44,553 nucleotides of DNA from an uncultured Brevundimonas sp. (GTDB lineage Bacteria; Pseudomonadota; Alphaproteobacteria; Caulobacterales; Caulobacteraceae). Below the pieces are notes generated by a model that was not told the DNA's origin, did not search any database, and saw only the letters and a program-made list of their open reading frames with translations. This document shows, piece by piece, positions 34,586 through 43,791 of the stretch. The stretch covers positions 1 through 44,553 of the forward strand of contig NZ_CALMZS010000198.1 in the NCBI RefSeq assembly GCF_937870815.1, read 5' to 3'. Made by a program: the position numbers and the translations under genes. The stretch's first letter is position 1. The number at the start of each line of letters is the position of its first letter.

Positions 34586-35290
34586 ATGAGACCGAACCCG
34601 ACCCGGGCCTGGGGCCCGGACGCCCAAAACCGTCCGCCCGCGCCACCGGCCCTGGTTCACGCGGCGCTGGATGATCAGGCCCTGTTGGGCTTGATGTTGC
34701 GGCGGGCGGTTCAGGGTCCGCACGGGGATCCCGGCAAGAACACGCATCGGCTTGCCGGAGCCCTGCTGGAGCGGTTTTCGGGACTGGGCGCCGTCGTCGC
34801 CGCCGAGCCCGGTGAACTGGCGCGCGCGCCCGGACTTGATCCCGTCGCCCTGTCCGATCTCAAGTTGCTGCGGGAATTGGCGATCCGCCTGGCGCGCGAT
34901 GAAACCTGCCGACGCCCCGTGATCACCTCCTGGACGGCGCTCGTGGCCTATGTCCGGGCGGCGCTCGCGCATGAGCCCCGCGAACAGTTCCGGACCCTGT
35001 TTCTGGACCGGCGCAACAACCTGCTCCGTGATGAGCTGGTCGCGCACGGCACAGTGGATCACGCGCCTGTTTACCCACGCGAAGTCGTTCGCCGGGCCCT
35101 CGAGCTTTCGGCCTCCGCCCTGATCCTGGTCCACAACCATCCCTCCGGTGATCCGACGCCGTCGCAGGCCGATATCCAGATGACGCGCCAGATCGTCGAG
35201 GCGGCGCGGGTCTTCAATCTTCAGGTCCACGACCATCTCGTCGTCGGCCGGGAAGGGACGGCGAGTTTCAAGGCCCTCGGCCTGATCTGA
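34586..35290 (+). CDS. radC: RadC-family JAB/MPN-domain protein
   Basis: This 234-residue protein has an N-terminal helix-hairpin-helix-like segment (LLERFSGLGAVVAAEPGELARAPGLDPVALSDLKLLREL) and a C-terminal JAB metalloprotease-like domain with HNHPSGDPTPSQAD (the metal-binding HxHP-type motif). The name RadC is historical; the family is not a proven DNA repair enzyme and is very common on mobile elements. The start is the ATG at 34586, with an AAGGAGAG site. It opens the backbone genes and precedes the Toprim gene by 7 bases. Confidence 0.93.
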   Translation: MRPNPTRAWGPDAQNRPPAPPALVHAALDDQALLGLMLRRAVQGPHGDPGKNTHRLAGALLERFSGLGAVVAAEPGELARAPGLDPVALSDLKLLRELAIRLARDETCRRPVITSWTALVAYVRAALAHEPREQFRTLFLDRRNNLLRDELVAHGTVDHAPVYPREVVRRALELSASALILVHNHPSGDPTPSQADIQMTRQIVEAARVFNLQVHDHLVVGREGTASFKALGLI

Positions 35291-35297
35291 GGCCGTC

Positions 35298-36182
35298 ATG
35301 ACCCTGCACCGCATCGTGGCCGCCCTGGGCGGCGAACTCTATTGCGAGGGGCGGCGGGCCAATATCCCCGCGCCCGGCCACAGCGCCCGGGATCGTTCGG
35401 TCTCGCTTCTGCTGACCGATGACCGGGTCGTCATCCACGGATTCGGCGGCGCCGACTGGCGGATCGTCCGCGATCATCTGCGCGACGTGGGCCTGATCGA
35501 CCACACCGGCCGACTGATCGGCGGGGCACGACCGGGTCTGCGGGCCCCCAGGGCCGATCCGCACATTCGCCTTCGGGTCGCCGCCGAACTCTGGACGGGT
35601 TGTCGCTCCATCCGCTCCGGCGACGTGGCGGATCGCTATCTGCGTCATCGGGGTGTCGACGTCGCCTTGAACCTTGGATTCCATCCCCGGGCGCCGATCG
35701 CGGTCTACCAACCGTGCGGGCGAGGCCGTCCGGCCCTTGTCGCGCGGATCAGCGACACGGAGGACCGGTTGACCGGGGTCGAACTGACCTATCTGGACCC
35801 GAACGGGCGTCGCGCTGCGGGCCTTCGCCTGACACGCAAGACGGTCGGCCGGGTCCCACCCGGCGCCGCTGTTCGTCTGGCTCCGGGCGCCCCGGAGATG
35901 CTCGTCGGGGAGGGGGTGGTGACGACCCTGTCCGCCATGGATCGCTTCCAGCTACCGGGTTGGGCCCTGATGGCGGCCAACAATCTCGCCGCCTGGACGC
36001 CACCGCCGCCGGTGCGCCGGCTGCTGATCGCCGCCGACCGGGGAGTCGCGGGCGAGCGCGCCGCGGAACGCCTCCGGCGACGCCTGACGACCGTCGGTCT
36101 GGAGGTTCGCATCCGGCTGCCGGACCCCTCGTTCGGGGACTGGAACGATGTGGCGGTGGACGCGCCCAAAGCGGAGGAGTGA
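35298..36182 (+). CDS. Toprim-domain protein (plasmid primase/helicase-like)
   Basis: This 294-residue protein carries an N-terminal region with a short zinc-finger-like CEGRRANIPAPGH segment and a C-terminal Toprim fold (about residues 185-290). Toprim signatures are the acidic LVGEGVVTTLSAM and LLIAADRGVAGERAAERL. This layout is typical of the DUF7146/Toprim proteins on conjugative plasmids. The end reads FGDWNDVAVD, as seen in DnaG-like and other plasmid primase relatives. Function is DNA metabolism of the element, most likely priming or nucleic-acid processing, but activity is not proven. It is downstream of radC in the same direction. Confidence 0.83.
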   Translation: MTLHRIVAALGGELYCEGRRANIPAPGHSARDRSVSLLLTDDRVVIHGFGGADWRIVRDHLRDVGLIDHTGRLIGGARPGLRAPRADPHIRLRVAAELWTGCRSIRSGDVADRYLRHRGVDVALNLGFHPRAPIAVYQPCGRGRPALVARISDTEDRLTGVELTYLDPNGRRAAGLRLTRKTVGRVPPGAAVRLAPGAPEMLVGEGVVTTLSAMDRFQLPGWALMAANNLAAWTPPPPVRRLLIAADRGVAGERAAERLRRRLTTVGLEVRIRLPDPSFGDWNDVAVDAPKAEE

Positions 36183-36242
36183 GGGCGCTGACGGGCGCCG
36201 GAGCGGCGGGGATGGGCCCCGTGGCCCGGCCGGAGAACCCTC

Positions 36243-38294
36243 ATGACCGACCTTGTCTCCCACCCCGTCCCGGCCGCAGCCGTCGAGCGCGACGAGCGCG
36301 ACGAGCGCACCGTCCGTCTCGGCGACATCGGCATCGCTCGCGAGAATCTGCGGTTCAACGAGCCGCCGGATGACGACATTCCGACCCTGGCCGCCACGTT
36401 GAAGGCCGCCGGCCAGCTGCAGCGCCTCACCGTCCGGCCCGGGCGGGGCAGGAAGGAGCAGCCCTGGATGGCGCTGGACGGACGTCGCCGCCGCCTCGCC
36501 CTGGGTCTGTTGCTGGACGCCGGCGAGATCGACGCGGACTATCCCGTCACCGTCTGTGTCGAGACCGATCCGGCCCGTCAGGCGGCCGCCGTCCTGCTCA
36601 CCAACACCGCCGTGCCCGTCCATGTCGCCGACATCATCGCCGCCATCGGCCGGATGCTGAAATCGAAGCTGACCGTGCCTGTGATCGCCCGGGCCCTCGG
36701 CTACGCCGAGATCGACATCAAGCGGCTGGCCGCCCTGGCCGGACTGCCTGCGGCGGCCCTTGTGGCCCTGAAGGCCGGGCGGATGACCCTCAAACAGGCC
36801 AGGCTGTTGGCTCGGCTGCCCGACAAGGCCGAACAGGCCGAACTCGCCGAGGCGGCGCTTGACGGGCATGGGTTTCAGGACTGGCGCATCACTGAGCGGC
36901 TCGACGAGGGGCGTGTCACCAGCCGGGATCGACGCTGTGCGCTCGTCGACGCGGACAGTTATGGCGAGGCGGGCGGGCGCACCGAGGCGGATTTGTTCGG
37001 GGAACTCGCGCCCGTATTGCTCGATCCGGAGATCCTGACGGACCTGTGGATGCGTCGGGCGCGCGCCATCGCCGCCGTGTTCGAGGCCGAGGGAATCGCC
37101 GTGCATGTCACCGCCGGACCTGAGCCGGACCTCCCGGACGACCTTGAGGCGCTGGGCTATGTCTACGGCGGTCAGCTCCCGACCGACGACATGGCGCGCT
37201 ACCGCGCCGAACGGGAGGCGTTCAACGCACGGGCGGACGCGGTCCGGCAGGCCCTCGCCGAGGCCTGTGATTCCGAGGCTGTTGACGCCGCGGTCGTCGC
37301 CATGATCCGCGCCCGGGTGCAGGCCGACCAGACGGGGTGCGGCGGGCGGGTGGTGACGACCATGGTCATGTGGCCCGCCGCCGGCACGGGCGTCGATGTG
37401 CGCTGCTACACGCCCGAGGAGCCTGAAATCGAGGACGCCGGATCGATCGACAGTGATCCGTCGGACCGGACGTCGGTTCCGCCGGTCTATGTCGCTCCGG
37501 AGGCGCCGGCGCCCGAGCCCGACACCGACGGCGTCAACCACGCCCTGCATGGCGTACGCACCGAGGTGGCCACGCGCGGACTGATCCGGGCCCTGGCCGA
37601 CGATCCGGGCGCGGCGCTGACGGCGCTGATCGCGCGCCTGTTCACCGTCCTGGTTCTGCGCACCCATGTGGCGCGGTCGGAGTCAGCCCTGGCCATTCTC
37701 GCCACCGGGTTCCATCCGGTGGACGGACGGGTGATCGAGACCCTGGACGGCGAGGTGCGCCAGCGGCTCGACGACCGTCGGGCGGCCTGGCAGGCGTCGG
37801 GTGAGACGGTCATCGCCTGGGTCCATGCCCTGCCGCACGGGGAGAAGATGGGGCTGCTGGCTGAACTGACCGCGATCAGTCTCGATGTCCGCGAAACCCG
37901 CACCACCCTGATCCGGCGCAGCGCCCGAACGGAGGCGGCCGAGCTGGCCGCCCTGTGCGGGGCGGACATCACGCTCCACTGGACGCCGGACGCGCCCTTC
38001 CTGCAGGCCCATTCCAAGGGACTGCTGCTGGGAATGCTGGAGAGCATGGGCGCGGAAGACGAGCGGGCGCGATCCTTGAAGAAGACTGAACTGGTCGACT
38101 GGGTCGCCGAACAGGCGGCGTCCCGGAGCTGGGCACCGGCCGGCCTCTCCTGGGCGGGTCCGCTGCCGGACGAGGAACCGGTGACGACCGAAGAGGACGT
38201 TGGTGCTGACGTGTCCACCCACGACGACGACGGGATCGGGGCATTCACCGTCACCCCGGCGGGCGAGGCCGCCCTGGGGCCCGCCGCCGCCTGA
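36243..38294 (+). CDS. large ParB-like partition/regulatory protein
   Basis: This 683-residue protein starts with a ParB/Srx N-terminal domain (about residues 20-110, RLGDIGIARENLRFNEPPDDDIPTLAATLKAAGQLQRLTV split over the first part, then GRRRRLALGLL). A helix-turn-helix region follows (VIARALGYAEIDIKRLAALAGLP). The remainder is long and of unknown fold, acidic in the middle (about 400-440). Short partner ParA is not seen in the window. Such large ParB proteins are common on alphaproteobacterial plasmids and ICEs. The leader includes a GGGCC-CCGT-GGCCC hairpin (36214-36227). Function in partition is inferred from the domain. Confidence 0.85.
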   Translation: MTDLVSHPVPAAAVERDERDERTVRLGDIGIARENLRFNEPPDDDIPTLAATLKAAGQLQRLTVRPGRGRKEQPWMALDGRRRRLALGLLLDAGEIDADYPVTVCVETDPARQAAAVLLTNTAVPVHVADIIAAIGRMLKSKLTVPVIARALGYAEIDIKRLAALAGLPAAALVALKAGRMTLKQARLLARLPDKAEQAELAEAALDGHGFQDWRITERLDEGRVTSRDRRCALVDADSYGEAGGRTEADLFGELAPVLLDPEILTDLWMRRARAIAAVFEAEGIAVHVTAGPEPDLPDDLEALGYVYGGQLPTDDMARYRAEREAFNARADAVRQALAEACDSEAVDAAVVAMIRARVQADQTGCGGRVVTTMVMWPAAGTGVDVRCYTPEEPEIEDAGSIDSDPSDRTSVPPVYVAPEAPAPEPDTDGVNHALHGVRTEVATRGLIRALADDPGAALTALIARLFTVLVLRTHVARSESALAILATGFHPVDGRVIETLDGEVRQRLDDRRAAWQASGETVIAWVHALPHGEKMGLLAELTAISLDVRETRTTLIRRSARTEAAELAALCGADITLHWTPDAPFLQAHSKGLLLGMLESMGAEDERARSLKKTELVDWVAEQAASRSWAPAGLSWAGPLPDEEPVTTEEDVGADVSTHDDDGIGAFTVTPAGEAALGPAAA

Positions 38295-38312
38295 CGACGA
38301 TCCGCCTCGAGC

Positions 38313-38345
38313 ACGCCGCCCCGGTTCGCGCCGGGGCGGCGTTGT
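38313..38345 (+). terminator. terminator-like hairpin after parB
   Basis: ACGCCGCCCCGG pairs with CCGGGGCGGCGT around a TTCGCG loop (38313-38342), with only TTGT after it. The stem is very stable but the U-tract is weak. Confidence 0.6.
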
Positions 38346-38452
38346 CGTGTCCGGATGCTGGTCCGGGGAAAGGCGAGGGAAGGGCGGGCGAGGACGAGCC
38401 TGCAGGACCGAGAGGGAGGCGCCCTCCGCTTCAGGCCACTGGAGCTGATCCC

Positions 38453-41400
38453 ATGTCCTCGACCCTGTCGCTGTTCGCCGACCCCGGCGGAGATACGTCC
38501 GCCAACATCCTTGCCGCCGCCCGGGCGCTGGCGGCCCATCTGGCGCGATCCCGACCGCTCGACCGTCGGCTTGTGGCCGCCGTCATGACCACCGCATTCG
38601 GCGCGTCCGACGCCGAGGGAGCCTGGGCCTGGCGCGACGCCTATGACGCGATCGAGGCGGCGACGGTCCTGCAGATCCGGCGTCTGGCGCCACAGGTCAG
38701 TCGTCTGGAAGATGCGCCGACGGAGATCGCCGCCCTGCTGGCGGCTGTCTCGGCCCTGGGCCTGACCCAGACCCGGCGCAGTGAGGTGCAGGTCGCGCTG
38801 GACCAGTTCTCCACCCCGCCCCACCTGGCCGCGCTTGCGGTCCTGGCCGCCCGGGTGCGCCCCGGAGACCGCGTCCTGGAGCCATCGGCCGGCACGGGTC
38901 TGCTGGCCGCGGTCGGCGGGGCCTGCGGCGGAACGCTGAGCCTGAATGAAGTCGCGCCGGGGCGCGCCGCTCTGCTCGACGGTCTGTTCCCCGACGCCGA
39001 TCGGACCCGTCATGACGGACGCCATATCCATGACCTGTGCGCGGACGCGGGCGGGTTCGACGTGGTGCTGTGCAATCCGCCGTTCTCGGATCTCGGCGAC
39101 CATCTGTCAGCGGCCTTCATGGCCCTGGCCGACCGTGGCCGGTTGGCCGCGATCGTCCCGCTGACCGCCTTGACGGACGCAAGCCTGCTTCGACGCTTCG
39201 GTGAGGCGCGACGTGTCGTGGGGCGGATCGCCTTTCCACCCCATGCCTTCGCCAAACACGGGACCGCCGTGGAGACGGGTCTGCTGGTGATCGATCGGGC
39301 CGAAGGCGCCGCGGAGGCCGCGCCTGTCCAGACCTCCGACGATCTGCAGGACGCGGCGCGGAAGGTTGGGGCGCTTGCGCCACGGGTCGGCGCCAGGCCG
39401 CGGACGCGCCTGCCCGTGACGACCGACGCCCTGTTGGGACCGCGCGCGCGAGGACTGGCCCTGCCTTCGGGCCGCCTGGCCTTCCTCGCGGGTGCGGCGC
39501 CCCTGGCCTATGAAGTGCAGGCCTGGACCGGGGAGGGGCGCGATGGCGGGCTCTACCAGGCCCATGCCCTGGGGCGCGTCGTCCTGCCCGCGCCGCGTCC
39601 GCATCCGTCGCCCCTGGTGGAGTCCGGCCCCATGGCGTCGGTGGCCCCGCCCGCGCCGACCTATCGCCCAGTCCTGCCGCCGGCCATTCGCGATGAGGGG
39701 CGAATCTCGGACGCCCAGACCGAGATGGTGATCCATGCCGGGGAGGCGCACGCCGCGCACCTGCCCGGATGGTGGCGGACGGATCAGGCGCCGCACCAGA
39801 TGGTGCTGGTCTCCGAGGAGCAGGAGGAGGCCGTCCAGTTGCGACGCGGCTTCTTCCTCGGCGACGGCACGGGGTGCGGCAAGGGCCGCCAGATCGCCGC
39901 CGTCATCGCCGACAACATGAGCCAGGGACGGGTCCGGGCGCTGTGGCTGTCCCGAAACGACGCCTTGCTCGAGGACGCGCGGCGCGACTGGGCCGCGATC
40001 GGCGGGGGCGCCTACGACATCGTGCCGCTGTCGAGCTGGAAACAGGGGGACGCCATCCGGCTCGACCGGGGTGTCCTGTTCACGACCTATGCGACGCTGC
40101 GCCAGCCGGCGCGGGGTGACCGTCAATCCCGCCTCGACCAGATCATCGCCTGGCTCGGCGCGGATTTCGACGGCGTCATCGCCTTCGACGAGGCCCATGC
40201 GATGGCCAATGCGGCCGGCGGCGGCAAGGGCGCGCGGGGTGCGAAGAAGGCGTCGCTTCAGGGCATGGCCGGCCTGGCGCTGCAGAACCGGTTGCCCGAC
40301 GCGCGGGTCCTCTATGTCTCGGCGACCGGTGCCACCACGGCCGAGAACCTGGCCTATGCCGCGCGTCTCGGCCTGTGGGGCGGACCGGAGGCGCCCTTCA
40401 TGACGCGGGCGGATTTTCTGGAGGCCATGGATCGGGGCGGCGTGGCGGCGATGGAGCTGGTGGCGCGCGAGCTCAAGGCGCTTGGGCTCTATGTGGCGCG
40501 CAGTCTGTCGTTCGAGGGGGTCGAATATGAGCCGCTCGTCCATCCCCTGACCTCGGACGACATCGCCATCTGGGACGCCTGGGCCGACGCCTTCCAGCTG
40601 ATCCACGCCAATCTCGCCGAGGCCCTGAAGGCCACGGGCCTGAACGACGAGGACGGCAAGCCGAAGAGTGGCCAGGCGGCGTCCGCCGTATATTCGGCCT
40701 TTGAGAGCGCAAAACTGCGCTTCTTCGGTCATCTGCTCGCCGGCCTGAAGACGCCGAGCCTGATCGGATCGATCCGGGAGGATCTGGTCCAGGATCGCTC
40801 GGCCGTGGTCCAGATCGTCTCGACCAATGAGGCGGTCATGGAGAGAAGACTCTCCTCCATCCCGCCGGAGGAGTGGAACAACCTCTCCATCGACCTGACC
40901 CCGCGCGAATACGTCCTCGACTATCTTCGTGAGGCCTTCCCCGTCCATCTGATGGAGTCGATCGAGGACGGGGACGGCAATGTGACCATGGTCCCGGTCA
41001 TCGACGACGGTCGACCGGCCGTCAGTCAGGAGGCCCTGGTGCGTCGCCAGGCCCTGATCGAACGGATGGCTTGCCTGCCCGCCGTACCGGGTGTGCTCGA
41101 CGCCCTGCTGGAAGCCTTCGGCACGGACGACGTCGCCGAGATTACGGGCCGGTCCCGGCGGGTGGTGGTGCGTGACGGACGACGCATCGTCGAACGGCGC
41201 GGCGCCGCGGCGGCGCGCGCCGAGACCGACGCCTTCATGAGCGGTCGCAAACGGGTGCTGATCTTCTCCGACGCCGGAGGCACCGGACGCAGCTATCACG
41301 CGGACCTGTCGGCGGCGAACCGGCAGCGCCGGGTCCATTATCTGGTCGAGCCGGGCTGGCGCGCGGACGCCGCCATCCAGGGCCTGGGCCGCAGCCACCG

Positions 41401-42706
41401 GACCCACCAGGCCTCGGCCCCGCTGTTCCGGCCGGTCACGACCGACATCCAGGGCGAGAAGCGCTTCACCTCGACCATAGCGCGCCGGCTGGACACGCTC
41501 GGCGCCCTGACGCGCGGTGAGCGCCGGACGGCCGGCGCGGGTCTGTTCCGGGCCGAGGACAATCTGGAGAGCCCCTGGGCGCGCAGGGCCCTTCTGGTCT
41601 TCTACGGTGCACTGGCCTTCGGTGAACTCGCCTCGATGACGCTCGAGACCTTCATGAACAAGACAGGTCTCAAACTGCTCGACGCCGATGGCGGTCTCAA
41701 ACCCTCCGACGATCTGCCGCCGATCCACACCTTCCTGAACCGGCTGCTGGCGTTGCGGATCGCCGACCAGAACGCCCTGTTCGAGGACTTCGATCGCATT
41801 CTCTCGGGCATCCTCGAGCGCGCGGCCGCGTCGGGTGAACTGGACCGGGGTCTTGAGGATATCGAGGCCGGGGAACTGGAGGTTCTGGGCCAGGAAACCA
41901 TCCGGACCGATGTCTCAACGGGCGCCGAAACCGCCCTGGTGACCTTCTCGCTGAGGGTCCGTCGGGACATCCTCAATCCGGACGACGCGCTGGCCCGGGT
42001 CGCCGACGTCGCACACCAATTGGTCGTGAACGCAAAGTCCGGCCGGGCGGCGATCGCCGAGCTGGGCCTGACCACCGCCACGGACGAGGACCGGCTCGTC
42101 GCGGCCGTCCGTCTGATCCGGCCGGATGGACGCCAGACCCTGTCGGAGAAGACGTTCGGGGAATCCGCCTGGAAGCCGGCGGCGATCGGCGACTGGCGCC
42201 GGGTCTGGGATGAGGAGGTCGCGGGAACCGATCCCTGGCTGAGGCGAGAGCTCACGCTGGCGACCGGCCTGCTGCTGCCGATCTGGGGCCGGTTGCCGGC
42301 GCGCGGATGTTCGGTGCGCCGGGTCCGGGCGCCCGACGGCCGACGCTGGCTGGGGCGGGCCCTGGACGAGACCCAGGCCCGGGCGCTCAAGGCGAGCCTG
42401 GGCCTGGGCGACATCGGCGACGCCTGGGCCGACGGCGCCAGGACCGCCGCCAGCCTCCTCGACCGCAGCGTCCAGCTCTGTCTGGAGGGCGGCCTGTGGC
42501 TGAAACGGGCGCGGGTGATGGATCGCTGGCGGATCGAGGTGGTCGGCGGCCGGACCGATCGCGACGCCCTGGTCGCGCTCGGGTGCTTCGTGGAGATCAT
42601 CGCCTTCACGCCCAGGGTCTTCATCCCCGTCGACCGGCCCCGCGTCCTGGAAGCTGTGTTGCGTCGTCACCCGGTGCAGTCGGTCCTCGACGGCGCGGCG
42701 GCCTGA
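38453..42706 (+). CDS. methyltransferase-strawberry notch helicase fusion
   Basis: This 1417-residue protein combines a class I SAM-dependent methyltransferase (motif I VLEPSAGTGLLA, V141 onward; catalytic NPPF at N208) with a strawberry notch-type superfamily 2 helicase. The helicase has a Walker A GDGTGCGKG (K477), a DEAH box at D579-H582 and the C-terminal GLGRSHRTHQ motif. Such fusions are typical large proteins of conjugative elements and may protect or modify the element's DNA, or act during transfer. The start at 38453 is chosen over an upstream frame because the sequence before it is leader-like. A purine-rich leader and a hairpin precede it. The precise activity has not been demonstrated for this family. 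Confidence 0.9.
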   Translation: MSSTLSLFADPGGDTSANILAAARALAAHLARSRPLDRRLVAAVMTTAFGASDAEGAWAWRDAYDAIEAATVLQIRRLAPQVSRLEDAPTEIAALLAAVSALGLTQTRRSEVQVALDQFSTPPHLAALAVLAARVRPGDRVLEPSAGTGLLAAVGGACGGTLSLNEVAPGRAALLDGLFPDADRTRHDGRHIHDLCADAGGFDVVLCNPPFSDLGDHLSAAFMALADRGRLAAIVPLTALTDASLLRRFGEARRVVGRIAFPPHAFAKHGTAVETGLLVIDRAEGAAEAAPVQTSDDLQDAARKVGALAPRVGARPRTRLPVTTDALLGPRARGLALPSGRLAFLAGAAPLAYEVQAWTGEGRDGGLYQAHALGRVVLPAPRPHPSPLVESGPMASVAPPAPTYRPVLPPAIRDEGRISDAQTEMVIHAGEAHAAHLPGWWRTDQAPHQMVLVSEEQEEAVQLRRGFFLGDGTGCGKGRQIAAVIADNMSQGRVRALWLSRNDALLEDARRDWAAIGGGAYDIVPLSSWKQGDAIRLDRGVLFTTYATLRQPARGDRQSRLDQIIAWLGADFDGVIAFDEAHAMANAAGGGKGARGAKKASLQGMAGLALQNRLPDARVLYVSATGATTAENLAYAARLGLWGGPEAPFMTRADFLEAMDRGGVAAMELVARELKALGLYVARSLSFEGVEYEPLVHPLTSDDIAIWDAWADAFQLIHANLAEALKATGLNDEDGKPKSGQAASAVYSAFESAKLRFFGHLLAGLKTPSLIGSIREDLVQDRSAVVQIVSTNEAVMERRLSSIPPEEWNNLSIDLTPREYVLDYLREAFPVHLMESIEDGDGNVTMVPVIDDGRPAVSQEALVRRQALIERMACLPAVPGVLDALLEAFGTDDVAEITGRSRRVVVRDGRRIVERRGAAAARAETDAFMSGRKRVLIFSDAGGTGRSYHADLSAANRQRRVHYLVEPGWRADAAIQGLGRSHRTHQASAPLFRPVTTDIQGEKRFTSTIARRLDTLGALTRGERRTAGAGLFRAEDNLESPWARRALLVFYGALAFGELASMTLETFMNKTGLKLLDADGGLKPSDDLPPIHTFLNRLLALRIADQNALFEDFDRILSGILERAAASGELDRGLEDIEAGELEVLGQETIRTDVSTGAETALVTFSLRVRRDILNPDDALARVADVAHQLVVNAKSGRAAIAELGLTTATDEDRLVAAVRLIRPDGRQTLSEKTFGESAWKPAAIGDWRRVWDEEVAGTDPWLRRELTLATGLLLPIWGRLPARGCSVRRVRAPDGRRWLGRALDETQARALKASLGLGDIGDAWADGARTAASLLDRSVQLCLEGGLWLKRARVMDRWRIEVVGGRTDRDALVALGCFVEIIAFTPRVFIPVDRPRVLEAVLRRHPVQSVLDGAAA

Positions 42707-42710
42707 GATC

Positions 42711-42740
42711 GGCCGGACGAGGCGAAGGCCTCGTCCGGTC
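42711..42740. other. strong hairpin after the helicase gene
   Basis: CCGGACGAGGC (42713-42723) pairs perfectly with GCCTCGTCCGG (42728-42738) around a GAAG loop. No U-tract follows, so it is more likely a stabilising or processing hairpin than a terminator. Confidence 0.6.
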
Positions 42741-42827
42741 AGGAGGGGACGGGAGGAAGGGAGGATGAGGGTGAAGCGGGATCGGGGAGATCGGCTCGCC
42801 GGCGCTTCGGATCAACAGGAGACTGAC

Positions 42828-43193
42828 ATGCAGACCATGGTGTTCACCGGCCGGTTGGCGGCCGACCCCCAGATCAGCCCGGACTTCGCCAAGGCGGTGT
42901 TCCGGCTGCTCGAAAAGCGCGGCGTCGACGCCGCCGGCAAGGACCGGCTCGTCGGGGTCAATTGCGTCAGCTGGTCGAAGGGCCTGAACGAGAAGGTCAT
43001 CGCCCGCGGTCTGGCCCAGGGCTGCGAAGCCGTCGTCGTCGGCGCCTTCATCGACACGGCCTATGCGGCCAAGGACGGGACCGAACGCACCGCCAAGGAA
43101 CTGGTGGTGAACCGGCTGACCGTCCTGGACTGGGCCGAGGACCGCGACGCCGCGGGGCTCGGGGCGTCCGAAGACGGCCGCGTCGCCGCCTGA
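42828..43193 (+). CDS. SSB-like OB-fold protein
   Basis: This 121-residue protein begins QTMVFTGRLAADPQISPD, the same start as the SSB gene that follows, and continues with strands seen in single-strand DNA-binding proteins (LVGVNCVSWSKGLNEKVIARGLAQGCEAVVVGAF). It lacks a typical acidic C-terminal tip: the end is DGRVAA. It may be a divergent paralogue of the downstream SSB or a duplicate with another function. An AGGAG site lies 6 bases before the ATG. Confidence 0.7.
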   Translation: MQTMVFTGRLAADPQISPDFAKAVFRLLEKRGVDAAGKDRLVGVNCVSWSKGLNEKVIARGLAQGCEAVVVGAFIDTAYAAKDGTERTAKELVVNRLTVLDWAEDRDAAGLGASEDGRVAA

Positions 43194-43242
43194 CCTCGCG
43201 ACCCTTCATTTTCCCCAACCTTTATTTTCAAGGAGACTGATC

Positions 43243-43662
43243 ATGCAAACCCTCACTCTCGAAGGCTATCTGGCCGCCGACCCGTCCATCCTGTCGGCCC
43301 AGGGCTCGGGCAAGAAGCGCGCGAGCTTTCGCGTGCTGGAAACCACCCGCTTCCGCAAGGCCGACGGCACGCCCGGCGAGCGCACCACCGGCTTCAACTG
43401 CATCTGCTTCAACGAGGCGACGACCGAGAAATACATCGAGGCCTTCGCCCGCAAGGGCAGCCGCGTCGTCATCCAGGGCCATGTCGAGAACGACACCTGG
43501 ACCGGCAAGGACGGGGTCGAACACTACGACCTGCGCCTGATCGTCGGCGATATCCGGCTGAAGAACCGGCGTGCCCGGCCTTCTACGGATGACAGTCCTG
43601 CCGACAGACAGGTGCAGGAGCCGGCGAGCGGCTATGATCTGAACGACGACATTCCGTTCTGA
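43243..43662 (+). CDS. ssb: single-stranded DNA-binding protein
   Basis: This 139-residue SSB has an OB-fold (MQTLTLEGYLAADPSILSA start, FNCICFNEATTEKYIEAFARKGSRVVIQGHVENDTW) and ends with DDIPF, the acidic tip that recruits partner proteins. The length fits plasmid-borne SSBs. It is 49 bases after the SSB-like gene, with an AAGGAG site. It is followed by a strong terminator at 43683. It protects single-stranded DNA during conjugation and replication. Confidence 0.92.
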   Translation: MQTLTLEGYLAADPSILSAQGSGKKRASFRVLETTRFRKADGTPGERTTGFNCICFNEATTEKYIEAFARKGSRVVIQGHVENDTWTGKDGVEHYDLRLIVGDIRLKNRRARPSTDDSPADRQVQEPASGYDLNDDIPF

Positions 43663-43682
43663 TCCGACGGCGAGAGAGACGG

Positions 43683-43714
43683 AACGGCCCGGCGCGCGAG
43701 CGCCGGGCCGTTTT
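43683..43714 (+). terminator. intrinsic terminator after ssb
   Basis: AACGGCCCGGCG (43683-43694) pairs with CGCCGGGCCGTT (43701-43712) around CGCGAG, followed by a run of T. This is a complete, strong Rho-independent terminator. Confidence 0.9.
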
Positions 43715-43791
43715 CCTGTGTGGGGGCGGGAGGGGAAGGCGAGGGCGGGCGCGGGCGAGCCGTTGGGGCTCGCTGGCACCGGAGTTCCGCC
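43715..43791 (+). promoter_or_regulatory. purine-rich leader with hairpin before gcrA
   Basis: A G-rich stretch is followed by GCGAGCC-GTTGG-GGCTCGC (43755-43773) and then a CGGAG site before the ATG. It resembles the leaders of radC and parB. Confidence 0.5.
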
